Shown here piece after piece: positions 42,320-50,768 of a stretch of 64,000 bases of DNA. The stretch spans positions 1,397,901 through 1,461,900 of the forward strand of contig NZ_CP043028.1 in assembly GCF_008935055.1 (NCBI RefSeq). The letters are read 5' to 3'. Both the position numbers and the translations under genes were made by a program. The stretch comes from Pseudobutyrivibrio xylanivorans. GTDB lineage: Bacteria > Bacillota > Clostridia > Lachnospirales > Lachnospiraceae. How positions within the stretch are numbered: position 1 is the stretch's first letter; each line of letters begins with the position of its first letter. The notes under the pieces are model-generated. The model saw only the letters and a program-made list of their open reading frames with translations. It ran no database searches and was not told the DNA's origin.

Positions 42320-43846
42320 CTAAAATCCACCTGGGCCACCGCCTGGAGCTCCGCCACCGCTTGAACCACCACCTGGGGCGCCACCGCCCCCACCGAGGTT
42401 AAGCAGCGAACCGCCTCCCGGCATCTGTCCGTCATTTGATGTGCCGCTTGAAGCAGTTGCCTTCAGCTTTGTACCCTCTGAAATCTCGCTACTGATAATC
42501 TGAACATAGTAGTCACTCTCAAGACCAAGCTCAACAGTAACCTTTGTCTCCTCATCGTTGTCACCAACAACTGTTACGTAGCTGTTTCCATCCGAATCTG
42601 TCTCCACACAATCATAAGGAACGGCAAGTGCGTTCTCAACCGATTCAAGAATAACTGATGCCTTTGCTGTCATTCCAACACGAAGTCTGTCATCTGTTCC
42701 ATCCAGAGTAATCTTCACCTCGTAGCTGGCTGAGCTTGATGATGAGTTCGATGTGCCCCCAGCATTGTTTGAATTACCTGAACTAGAAGAAGATGTTGTG
42801 GAATCCGATGTAACTGCCACGTATGTAACAGTTCCTGTAAATTCATCATCATCTGTTGCGTCAAACTTTACTACTGCTGAAAGACCTTCCTTGATTGATG
42901 CAATATCATACTCATCAACTGTTGCCTTTACTACAAATGAATCTGTATTTGATATCGTAAATACGGTATTACCCTGTGTATAGTTGTTTCCCTCTGAGAC
43001 ATTGATTGCTGTGATATAACCAGAGAAAGGTGCCACAACCTGTGTACCTGACTGGCTCTCTGTTATCTTGTCGTACTCCTCAGCCTTTGTGTAGCTTGAA
43101 TCATACTCCTGCTGAAGCTCTGCTAATTCGATATTGTACTGAGCCTCTTCAATCTTGTCCTTATAGTCCTCAATCTCATCCTGCCAGCTCTCATAATCCT
43201 TCATGGTAAAGCCATAGAGAGACTGGATAACCTGGCTCTGCTCCTCGTATCTTTGCTTCTCATCTGAGTATGGATACTTCTGATAATTGTCATAAGCATC
43301 CTTTACATCCAGATAGTAAATCTCATACTTATCAAGCTTCTCCTGTAGCTCGGTAATCTTCTCGTTGTACTCCTCAATCTGCTTCTCATAATCACTGATG
43401 CTCTTAGCAGCTTTCTTATCAGAGATTTTGTATTTAGCATTTAACTGAGCAAGCTTTGTGTTGTAATCATCTGAATCAAATTCAACTACAACTGCACCTG
43501 CCTCAACATAATCACCAACCTCATAATTTACTGTTGCCACCTTTGTTCCTGTTGCAACTGTTGATGAAACACTTTGTGACTGGCCTGCCTGAAGTGTACC
43601 TGTAACGCTGACAGATGACTGTAAATCCATCACCTGAACATCTGTGGTAAGTGTACCAACTGCCTCCTGAGTGTCAGCCATCTTTTTCTTCATCAGGTAA
43701 CCCCTACCAAAAAATGCACCTGCAGCAATAAGTGCGATAAGCACAAAGCATAATAGCGTGTGCCCCTTAATAAATCTACCAATAGCTTTAAAAAACCACT
43801 TTATTTTTCCTGGCTTTTTTTGCTCCTTGGACCTATCATTTGACAT
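42320..43846 (-). CDS. HlyD/MacA-like efflux adaptor with Gly-rich tail
   Basis: 508 residues. A basic N-terminus, one membrane helix (HTLLCFVLIALIAAGAFFGR), a lipoyl-like half (VATVNYEVGDYVEAGAVVVE), a long coiled coil at about residues 130-255 (ISDYEKQIEEYNEKITELQE), the second lipoyl half (VVAPFSGYITAINVSEGN) and a beta-barrel domain interrupted by a Ser/Asn/Gly-rich insert. It links the MacB-type permease to the cell surface. The last 35 residues are nearly all Gly, Pro, Ser and Ala (GGGGGAPGGGSSGGGAPGGG), an unusual tail. It leads the three-gene operon; the ATPase follows 11 bp later. Confidence 0.92.
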   Translation of the reverse strand: MSNDRSKEQKKPGKIKWFFKAIGRFIKGHTLLCFVLIALIAAGAFFGRGYLMKKKMADTQEAVGTLTTDVQVMDLQSSVSVTGTLQAGQSQSVSSTVATGTKVATVNYEVGDYVEAGAVVVEFDSDDYNTKLAQLNAKYKISDKKAAKSISDYEKQIEEYNEKITELQEKLDKYEIYYLDVKDAYDNYQKYPYSDEKQRYEEQSQVIQSLYGFTMKDYESWQDEIEDYKDKIEEAQYNIELAELQQEYDSSYTKAEEYDKITESQSGTQVVAPFSGYITAINVSEGNNYTQGNTVFTISNTDSFVVKATVDEYDIASIKEGLSAVVKFDATDDDEFTGTVTYVAVTSDSTTSSSSSGNSNNAGGTSNSSSSSASYEVKITLDGTDDRLRVGMTAKASVILESVENALAVPYDCVETDSDGNSYVTVVGDNDEETKVTVELGLESDYYVQIISSEISEGTKLKATASSGTSNDGQMPGGGSLLNLGGGGGAPGGGSSGGGAPGGGPGGF

Positions 43847-43972
43847 GCCGTTCCTCCAATTTCTTATTAAAAATTTATTCGACTAATAGAGGATATATGC
43901 TATAAAAACCCTTGTAAATGGACTTCACAAAACACTCAGAAAAGTTCAGAAACCCATCACATAACAAAATCC

Positions 43973-44125
43973 GCACTATTACGCTCTCAAGCCTGGGTAT
44001 TGCACTTTTATGTAAGCTTCGCTTACTAGACCGCAAAAGTTGATTGCAAAGCAATCATCCTTTTGGGTTCATATGTCGCGAGATTGGCTCCTTGAGCAAC
44101 ACCCAGAGCTAGATAGCTACAGTGC
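43973..44125. repeat. Dispersed covarying palindrome, copy B (enlarged)
   Basis: Outer GCACT and AGTGC; inner arms AAGCCTGGGTATTGC and GCAACACCCAGAGCT. The loop is longer than in other copies (153 bp overall) and contains two further hairpins (GTAAGC with GCTTAC, GATTGC with GCAATC). It lies between the MacAB-like operon and the sugar transporter operon. Confidence 0.7.
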
Positions 44126-44164
44126 TCATCTCAATATGATATTTTTCTGAGCTCATCTAGATAC

Positions 44165-44200
44165 GAAAAATACCCCAAGAACTGAGTGTCCTTGGGGTAT
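44165..44200 (-). terminator. Terminator of the CUT2 sugar transporter operon
   Basis: ATACCCCAAG and CTTGGGGTAT form a 10-bp stem, followed by five T on the minus strand, 28 bp after the last permease. Confidence 0.9.
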
Positions 44201-44228
44201 GAGAATAAAATGAAGAATATAAATTAGT

Positions 44229-45410
44229 TTATTTTGTTGCCTTCTTTTTGTTGTTCAAAATTTCGAAGACTACGGCGCCGAGAAGTACGACACCCTTTAC
44301 AACCTTCTGCCAGTTAGCATCAATGCCCATGAGGGACATACCAAGGTTGATAACACCGATAAGTGTAGCACCTACGATCATTCCGAATACTGTACCAGAA
44401 CCACCGTATGCACTAACGCCACCAACTACGCAAGCTGAAATAGCATCCATCTCGTAGTTTGTACCAGCTGTAGAGTTTGCAGCCTGGAAACGAGACATTG
44501 TAAGGAATGCAGAAACAACTGTAAGAACAGCCATGTTAAGGTAAGCAATGAACATGATTTTCTTGGTGTCGATACCAGAAAGTCTTGTTGCCTCCTTGTT
44601 ACCACCGATTGTGTAGAAGTAACGTCCTACATCAGTCTTAGATGTAATGAAGCTGTAGATAAGCACGATAACTGCAACCCAGATGAGTGCGTATGGAATA
44701 CCGCCAGCAAGTGAAAGCTTGTATGCGAAGAGCATGATTACGAAGCAGATAAGCACTGACTTAACGATAACCTTTGTCATGCTGTCAGCTGTGTAACCCT
44801 TCTTAAGCTTTGTTGCACGCTCTCTTACGAGAAGGAATACAACGATAATTGAAGCAATAAGTCCAGCAACAATACTTGTCATGTTGTACTGTACGCCGCC
44901 GATTCTTGGACCACCGAAGAGGTCATTCATCTTGCCCATGAAAAGTCCATTGAAGCTTTCTGGAAGTGGGCTGATGTTTGATGCGCCGTGCATCAATGCA
45001 ATACCCCAACCTCTGAGAGCAAGGAAACCTGCAAGTGTTGCAATCCATGGTGGAATGTTGATGTACGCAATTACGTATCCAAGAACACAACCATAAACCA
45101 CACCGATAAGAAGCATTACTAAAATACCAACTGGAGTAGAAGCTCCCTTATCAACCATGAGCTTTGCTCCAAGAACACCTACGAAGCATACGAATGAACC
45201 GCAGGAAAGATCGATGTTACCACCGGTCAACATACACATCAACATACCTGTTGCAAGAACATATACGTATGCGTTCTGTGTGATAAGCGCATTGAACTGA
45301 CTTGGTAAAAGCATTGTGCCATTTGTTGTAATGTTAAAGAAGAGAACAACGAGGACCAGTACAATGAGCATTGTGTTTTCTTTTACTATTTTTAAAATCT
45401 TGTCTTTCAC
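44229..45410 (-). CDS. CUT2 sugar ABC transporter permease (second copy)
   Basis: 393 residues with about ten helices. Conserved stretches are MLTGGNIDLSCGSFVCFVGV, CVVGGVSAYGGSGTVFGMIV and MSLMGIDANWQKVVKGVVLL, typical of RbsC/XylH/GguB permeases that import pentoses and other monosaccharides. It is a clear paralogue of the upstream gene at 45428-46597 (same motifs, moderate identity), 17 bp away. A CUT2 importer normally uses a homodimer of one permease, so the pair may form a heterodimer. The ATG at 45410 has GGAGGAG. Confidence 0.94.
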   Translation of the reverse strand: MKDKILKIVKENTMLIVLVLVVLFFNITTNGTMLLPSQFNALITQNAYVYVLATGMLMCMLTGGNIDLSCGSFVCFVGVLGAKLMVDKGASTPVGILVMLLIGVVYGCVLGYVIAYINIPPWIATLAGFLALRGWGIALMHGASNISPLPESFNGLFMGKMNDLFGGPRIGGVQYNMTSIVAGLIASIIVVFLLVRERATKLKKGYTADSMTKVIVKSVLICFVIMLFAYKLSLAGGIPYALIWVAVIVLIYSFITSKTDVGRYFYTIGGNKEATRLSGIDTKKIMFIAYLNMAVLTVVSAFLTMSRFQAANSTAGTNYEMDAISACVVGGVSAYGGSGTVFGMIVGATLIGVINLGMSLMGIDANWQKVVKGVVLLGAVVFEILNNKKKATK

Positions 45411-45427
45411 TTTTCGCTCCTCCCTTC

Positions 45428-46597
45428 CTACTTCTTCTCTCTCTTAGACATTACATCAAAGATTACCGCAGCGAGAAGTACAAGGCCTTTAACAACCTTC
45501 TGATAGTTGGCATCTACACCCATGATAGACATACCCTGGTTGATGACACCCATTAAAAGAGCACCAACGATTGCTCCGAATACAGAACCTGTTCCGCCGT
45601 ATGCAGAAGCACCACCGATGAAGCAAGCACCGATAGCATCCATCTCATAGAACTGACCATATGTAGGCTGAGCTGATGCTGCACGGGCAACTGTAAGAAT
45701 ACCAGCGAGAGCTGTTAAGAATCCCATATTCGTATATGCGAAGAAGTAAACCTTCTTTGTGTTGATACCTGAAAGCTGTGTAGCCTTCTCATTTCCACCG
45801 ACTGCATAAAGGTAACGACCCATTGTAGTCTTTGTGGTGAAGTAGTGATAAGCAAGTACTACAATCATAATCCAGATAAGTGATGATGGAATTCCCTTGT
45901 AGCCTGCAAGCTTATAGAAAAGATATAAAATAACAACTGATATAAGGACAAGCTTTGCATAGAATGCACCAGCGCTTGTTGTTGAATAGCCCTTTCTCTG
46001 TGCTGCAATTCTGTTTCTGAAATTGAGAATTACAAATACTGCAACAATGATGATTCCTGCAAGAAGACAGGTGATATTAAGTCCTGTTCCATGGAAGAAA
46101 TCTGGAATGTAGCAATCAGCGCCGCCACCGAAAACGTTAAGGTATGTTGTGTTTGAAATTGAAACTGCATAACCGTTAAGAACTACGTTTGAAAGTCCAC
46201 GGAAAGCATACATACCTGCAAGTGTTGCGATGAATGGTGGAACATTAATGTAAGCTACCCAGAATGCCTGCCATGCACCAACTGCAGTACCGCAAAGAAG
46301 CATAACCAGAACTGTAACCCAAACGTTTACGCCCTTGCTCATAAGCACTGCTCCGATACCACCGACGAAGCAAACTACTGAACCAACAGAAAGATCGATG
46401 TTACCACCTGTTAAAATACACATCAGCATACCAGTTCCAAGAACAAATACGTATGCGTTCTGTGAAAGTAAGTTATTGATATTCTGTGGTAAAAGGATTG
46501 TTCCACCTGTTCCCACATAGAATATTGCAATGATGATCACCAGGGCGATTACCATGGTGTATTTCTTTAAAGCATTTCCAATATTATTTGAAACCAT
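45428..46597 (-). CDS. CUT2 sugar ABC transporter permease (first copy)
   Basis: 389 residues. Motifs GGNIDLSVGSVVCFVGGIGA, CFIGGASAYGGTGSVFGAIV and MSIMGVDANYQKVVKGLVLL. It works with the ATPase at 46612-48138 and the binding protein at 48275-49402. ATG 46597 has GGGAGAGG before it and follows the ATPase stop by 14 bp; the longer frame from 46630 overlaps the ATPase and is less likely. Confidence 0.94.
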   Translation of the reverse strand: MVSNNIGNALKKYTMVIALVIIIAIFYVGTGGTILLPQNINNLLSQNAYVFVLGTGMLMCILTGGNIDLSVGSVVCFVGGIGAVLMSKGVNVWVTVLVMLLCGTAVGAWQAFWVAYINVPPFIATLAGMYAFRGLSNVVLNGYAVSISNTTYLNVFGGGADCYIPDFFHGTGLNITCLLAGIIIVAVFVILNFRNRIAAQRKGYSTTSAGAFYAKLVLISVVILYLFYKLAGYKGIPSSLIWIMIVVLAYHYFTTKTTMGRYLYAVGGNEKATQLSGINTKKVYFFAYTNMGFLTALAGILTVARAASAQPTYGQFYEMDAIGACFIGGASAYGGTGSVFGAIVGALLMGVINQGMSIMGVDANYQKVVKGLVLLAAVIFDVMSKREKK

Positions 46598-46611
46598 GAT
46601 TCCTCTCCCTT

Positions 46612-48138
46612 CTAATTCTTTAAGATGCAAGACATGATGCTTTCCTGTGAAGCCTCAGCACCTGACATTTCGCCAACCATCTTGCCCTCATTCATAACAT
46701 AAATTCTATCTGACATTCCAAGTACCTCTGGAAGCTCTGAAGAAATCATGATAACTGATTTTCCAGCTGCTACAAGGTCATTGATGATGCAGTAAATCTC
46801 GTACTTAGCACCAACGTCGATACCACGTGTTGGCTCATCAAGAATAAGTACATCTGGATTTGCAAACATCCACTTTGCAAGAAGAACCTTCTGCTGATTT
46901 CCACCTGAAAGGTTACCAACATTCTGCTCTACTGATGGACACTTGGTCTTGAGCTTCTCTCTATATTCCTCCGCAACCTGATATTCCTTATCCTGATCAA
47001 TAACATGTTTTGAGCAAAGCTCTGAAAGATTTGCAAGGGTTGTATTAATCTTGATTGGATTTGTGAGGACAAGTCCGTTACCCTTTCTATCTTCTGTAAC
47101 GTAAGCAAGCTTGTGCTTAATAGCATCCTTAATATTCTTGAGTTGAACTTCCTCACCGTTAAGAACCAACTTTCCTGAGATATTTGTACCGTATGACTTT
47201 CCAAAGATTGACATTGCAAGCTCTGTACGTCCAGCACCCATAAGACCTGCGATACCAACAACCTCGCCCTTGCGAACGTTCATTGATACGCCATCAACAA
47301 CCTTACGCTCAGCATACTGTGGATGGTAAACTGTCCAGTCCTGAACCTCCATAGCGATGTCACCGATTTTAACATCATGTCTCTTAGGAAAACGGTCTGT
47401 CATTTCACGGCCAACCATGCCCTTGATAATTCTATCCTCAGAGATATCATCAGTTGCCTTATCAAGTGTTTCAATTGTTGAACCATCACGGATAACAGTG
47501 ATTTTGTCTGCTACGTAGGAAACTTCGTTAAGCTTGTGAGAGATGATGATAGATGTCATACCCTCTTTCTTGAACTTAAGAAGTAAATCAAGAAGTGCCT
47601 TTGAATCTGTCTCGTTAAGAGATGATGTAGGCTCATCTAAAATAAGTAATTTAGCGTGTTTAGCAAGTGCCTTTGCAATTTCTACAAGCTGCTGCTTACC
47701 AACACCGATATCTTTAATCAAAGTACGGCTGCTCTCTGTAAGACCTACCATACCAAGATATTTGTCAGCCTCTGCATATGTCTTATCCCAATCGATGGCT
47801 GCCTTAGAGCCCTGCTCGTTTCCAAGGAACATATTCTCACCAATTGACATGTAAGGAATAAGGGCTAATTCCTGATGAATAATAACAATTCCCTTTTCCT
47901 CTGAGTCCTTAATCTTCTGGAACTTACAAACCTCTCCATTGTAAACAATGTCGCCTGTGTAAGAGCCAAATGGATAAATACCACTTAAAACATTCATCAA
48001 TGTAGATTTTCCAGCACCATTCTCACCTACAAGAGCGTGAATTTCACCTTCCTCTACCTTAAGATTAACGTTGTCAAGGGCCTTTACTCCTGGGAACTCT
48101 TTGGTGATGTTCACCATCTCAAGTAATGTTTTTCCCAC
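46612..48138 (-). CDS. CUT2 sugar ABC transporter ATP-binding protein (XylG/GguA type)
   Basis: 508 residues with two ATPase halves, as usual for this class. The first half has Walker [17 protein letters not shown], signature [14 protein letters not shown] and Walker [14 protein letters not shown]; the second half has [16 protein letters not shown] as a degenerate Walker A, signature [14 protein letters not shown] and [11 protein letters not shown]. It powers uptake of a monosaccharide, probably xylose or a related pentose judging by the adjacent XylFII-like sensor. It lies 136 bp after the binding-protein gene with a stem-loop between. Confidence 0.95.
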   Translation of the reverse strand: MGKTLLEMVNITKEFPGVKALDNVNLKVEEGEIHALVGENGAGKSTLMNVLSGIYPFGSYTGDIVYNGEVCKFQKIKDSEEKGIVIIHQELALIPYMSIGENMFLGNEQGSKAAIDWDKTYAEADKYLGMVGLTESSRTLIKDIGVGKQQLVEIAKALAKHAKLLILDEPTSSLNETDSKALLDLLLKFKKEGMTSIIISHKLNEVSYVADKITVIRDGSTIETLDKATDDISEDRIIKGMVGREMTDRFPKRHDVKIGDIAMEVQDWTVYHPQYAERKVVDGVSMNVRKGEVVGIAGLMGAGRTELAMSIFGKSYGTNISGKLVLNGEEVQLKNIKDAIKHKLAYVTEDRKGNGLVLTNPIKINTTLANLSELCSKHVIDQDKEYQVAEEYREKLKTKCPSVEQNVGNLSGGNQQKVLLAKWMFANPDVLILDEPTRGIDVGAKYEIYCIINDLVAAGKSVIMISSELPEVLGMSDRIYVMNEGKMVGEMSGAEASQESIMSCILKN

Positions 48139-48228
48139 TTGTTTGTCCTCCCTATTTTTAATACTTACTTAATGGATAAATATCTTTATCCTCTTCAAAT
48201 CATTCTCTTATGTGTCTTCTCTTAGAAA

Positions 48229-48250
48229 TAGGGCAGGTTTCCCTGCCCTA
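48229..48250 (-). other. Stem-loop between binding protein and ATPase genes
   Basis: TAGGGCAGG and CCTGCCCTA form a 9-bp stem around a GAAA loop, followed by TTTCT on the minus strand. A partial terminator or 3' protective stem here would explain a high ratio of binding protein to the membrane components, as in other sugar importers. Confidence 0.7.
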
Positions 48251-48274
48251 CAAAAAGCATTTCAAAACTTTAAA

Positions 48275-49402
48275 TTATTTAAGCTGATCCTCTGTGTAGT
48301 AACCAGAATCGATAAGGATTTCCTTGTAGTTGTTTGCATCAGCGAATACAGGATCGCAAAGGAATGAAGGAACAACGCCCTTACCATTGTCGTATGTCTC
48401 TGTATCGTTAACATCAACTGTCTCACCGCTAAGAATCTGACCTACCATCTTAACTACCTGTGAAGCAAGTGTACGTGTATCCTTGAATACTGACATAGAC
48501 TGCTTTCCAGCGATCATGTTCTTTGTGTTCTCGATATCGCAATCCTGACCAGTTACGATTGGATACTCACCGTTGTAGTTTGCTGCAAGAGCGTTCTCAA
48601 CACCAAGTGCTGTAGAGTCGTTTGAGCAGAGGCAGATGTCAAGGTTTGTGCCATCAGCATAGTATGTAGAAAGGATATTCTCCATACGTGACTGAGCTGT
48701 CTCTGTAGCCCACTGTGCTGTAGCTACGTCAGAGAACTCTGTCTGACCAGACTTAACTTCGATTGTGCCGTTCTCAATGTATGGCTTAAGAAGGTCCATA
48801 GCACCATTGTAGAAGAAGCCAGCGTTGTTGTCGCCTGGGTCACCAGCTGTGATTTCCATTGTGAATTTCTTGTCTGTGTTCTCAAGGTCGAGCTGATCGA
48901 TGATGTACTGGCCCTGAACCTGACCTACCTTGTAGTTATCAAATGTTGCATAGTATGAAACAGCATCTGTGTTCATGATAAGACGATCATAAGCGATAAC
49001 TGGGATGTTCTTCTCAGCTGCAAGGTCCATAGCTGAACCAAGTGAAGAAGCCTCGATAGCTGCAACTACGAGTACGTTACATCCTGAGTTGATCATGTTC
49101 TCAATCTGAGATACCTGTGTAGCTGTGTCGTTTGATGCATACTGAAGATCTACTTCGTATCCAGCAGCCTCAAGCTCCTTCTGCATGTTGGCACCATCCT
49201 GGTTCCATCTCTGAAGGTCCTTAGTAGGCATTGCTACACCAACCTTTGTGCCGCCTGCTGTGCCAGCGTCAGATGTTGTCTCTGTTGCTGCACCAGTATC
49301 AGCTGCTCCTGTGTCTGTTGTCTCTGTGCTTGTTCCGCAACCTACAAACATTGAAGCTGCCATAGCACCTGCTAATACTACACTTAAAACTTTCTTTTTC
49401 AT
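48275..49402 (-). CDS. Sugar-binding lipoprotein (ChvE/XylF type)
   Basis: 375 residues. A lipoprotein signal (SVVLAGAMAASMFVGCGTST) is followed by a Thr/Ala/Asp-rich linker and a Peripla-BP-4 domain: VGVAMPTKDLQRWNQDGANM, NVLVVAAIEASSL, PVIAYDRLIMNTDAVSYYAT, CLCSNDSTALGVENALAANY and PIVTGQDCDIENTKNMIAGK. It captures a monosaccharide for the importer encoded downstream. It is the first gene of that operon. GGGAGG is eleven bases before ATG 49402. Confidence 0.95.
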   Translation of the reverse strand: MKKKVLSVVLAGAMAASMFVGCGTSTETTDTGAADTGAATETTSDAGTAGGTKVGVAMPTKDLQRWNQDGANMQKELEAAGYEVDLQYASNDTATQVSQIENMINSGCNVLVVAAIEASSLGSAMDLAAEKNIPVIAYDRLIMNTDAVSYYATFDNYKVGQVQGQYIIDQLDLENTDKKFTMEITAGDPGDNNAGFFYNGAMDLLKPYIENGTIEVKSGQTEFSDVATAQWATETAQSRMENILSTYYADGTNLDICLCSNDSTALGVENALAANYNGEYPIVTGQDCDIENTKNMIAGKQSMSVFKDTRTLASQVVKMVGQILSGETVDVNDTETYDNGKGVVPSFLCDPVFADANNYKEILIDSGYYTEDQLK

Positions 49403-49542
49403 TTCTAGAAAAACCTCCCTTTCTTCTAGGTAAAATTATTTTTGAAAACTTAGTAGTTTTCCGTTCTGAAAATACTTTAACAAATAAAGGTCTTAAAATG
49501 GTTGTCACTTTCTTCACATTTTTGTCTAAAACGTATATACGT

Positions 49543-49584
49543 AAAAAATAGGACTAGCACATTTTTGTGCTAGTCCTATTTTTT
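49543..49584. terminator. Bidirectional terminator after the sensor operon
   Basis: TAGGACTAGCACA and TGTGCTAGTCCTA form a perfect 13-bp stem with a TTTT loop, with six A on one side and six T on the other. It ends the operon 54939-49691 on the minus strand and separates it from the transporter operon promoter. The next 140 bp to 49402 should hold that promoter; I cannot pick a convincing -35/-10 pair, as is common for genes under AraC-type activators. Confidence 0.9.
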
Positions 49585-49610
49585 AATTACAATAATTTGC
49601 TATACGGCTC

Positions 49611-49698
49611 GCCAGTTACAATCTCAAGCCTATGTGTCACTCCGTTCAGCAGAGGAATGCTTCACTTGAGTAACACATAGAGCTTGATATTTACTGGC
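49611..49698. repeat. Dispersed covarying palindrome, copy C
   Basis: Outer GCCAGT and ACTGGC; inner arms AAGCCTATGTGTCACT and AGTAACACATAGAGCTT, a different set of paired bases from copy A. Its right arm overlaps the last codons and stop codon of the gene at 49691-50737. Confidence 0.8.
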
Positions 49699-50737
49699 TA
49701 TCTGTAGTATCTACTGTATTTAAATATACGTCCTCACGAGTGTGGAAGCCTCCGTCGATTATTACCTGATCCATGTTGTCCTTTGTTACGGCAACTGGCT
49801 CAACAGCCACATAAGGGATTTGGTTTGTGCCGTCATTAATAACGCCCTCCACATCAAGCGTCTCGCCCTTTGCCAGCTCCACAGAAAGCTTTGCAGCCTC
49901 TTCAGCAAGTTTGCCAACTGGCTTATAAACAGTCATCAGCTGAGTTCCCTGGACTATATGCTGACAGGCTGGCAGGTCTGCGTCCTGACCAACAACTGGA
50001 ATCTCCCCAGCAAGCTGTCCAACTGCAAGGGCTTTGATTACAGAGCTGGCGATATCATCATTTCCGCACATAATGGCATCAGCGCGCTTCACAAGCTCCA
50101 TATGGTCATAGACATAAGCACTGCCGTACTCAGCCTTCCAGCCTTCGCAATTATAAGTATCAAGAATATCAATTCCATTCTGCTTCATTACATTTGTGAA
50201 GCCTGCTGTGACCATCGGTACATTATTGTCAGTGAGAGGTCCGCCTATCATAATTACATTTCCTGCCCCCTGGCTGGCAATTGCCTCGCCAAGCATCTGC
50301 CCTACTCTTTCGTTGTCAAAGGAAATGTACAAATCTGCGTTGGCATTGGATATCAATCTATCATAGCAAACTACAGGAATCTTCGCCTTCTTTGCATCAA
50401 GCACTACATCCTTCAGGCTTGAACCATCCACCGGAATAATAACAAGACAGTCCACCTTTTTATCAATAAAATACTTTATCTGCTCAATCTGCTTTTCAAC
50501 ATTTCCATTGGCATTCTGGATATTAACTGTAGCGCCAAGTCCTGCCGCCGTAGCCACAAAAACGTCTCTATCCTTTTCCCATCTTTCAATGACGAAAGAA
50601 TCAAAGCACATTCCAATTTCAAGTGTGTCATCAGCCTGGTTCACATCGTCAGGACTGATAACAGGCCCGCTACTACAGCCGCAGGCAAGGGTGGCAGTAA
50701 TCACCACCGATAACATCATTCTCAAAAAACCCTTCAT
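49691..50737 (-). CDS. Second sugar-binding lipoprotein in the sensor operon
   Basis: 348 residues. Lipobox ATLACGC near residue 20, then a Peripla-BP-4 domain (IGMCFDSFVIERWEKDRDVF; VDCLVIIPVDGSSLKDVV; VVCYDRLISNANADLYISFD; AIMCGNDDIASSVIKALAVG; VVGQDADLPACQHIVQGTQL). It is related to the XylF/ChvE group, as is the protein at 48275-49402. It is the last gene of the sensor-kinase-regulator operon, so it may feed the importer with a second ligand or help the sensor. The final codons and the stop fall in the arm of a dispersed repeat. RBS GGAGGATGT before ATG 50737. Confidence 0.93.
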   Translation of the reverse strand: MKGFLRMMLSVVITATLACGCSSGPVISPDDVNQADDTLEIGMCFDSFVIERWEKDRDVFVATAAGLGATVNIQNANGNVEKQIEQIKYFIDKKVDCLVIIPVDGSSLKDVVLDAKKAKIPVVCYDRLISNANADLYISFDNERVGQMLGEAIASQGAGNVIMIGGPLTDNNVPMVTAGFTNVMKQNGIDILDTYNCEGWKAEYGSAYVYDHMELVKRADAIMCGNDDIASSVIKALAVGQLAGEIPVVGQDADLPACQHIVQGTQLMTVYKPVGKLAEEAAKLSVELAKGETLDVEGVINDGTNQIPYVAVEPVAVTKDNMDQVIIDGGFHTREDVYLNTVDTTDSQ

Positions 50738-50768
50738 CTACATCCTCCATAATTCCTACCGACTTTTA

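Noticed and set aside
49742..50422. 226-codon plus-strand open frame
   Set aside because: Antisense to a clear sugar-binding lipoprotein gene; long only because of codon bias in that gene.
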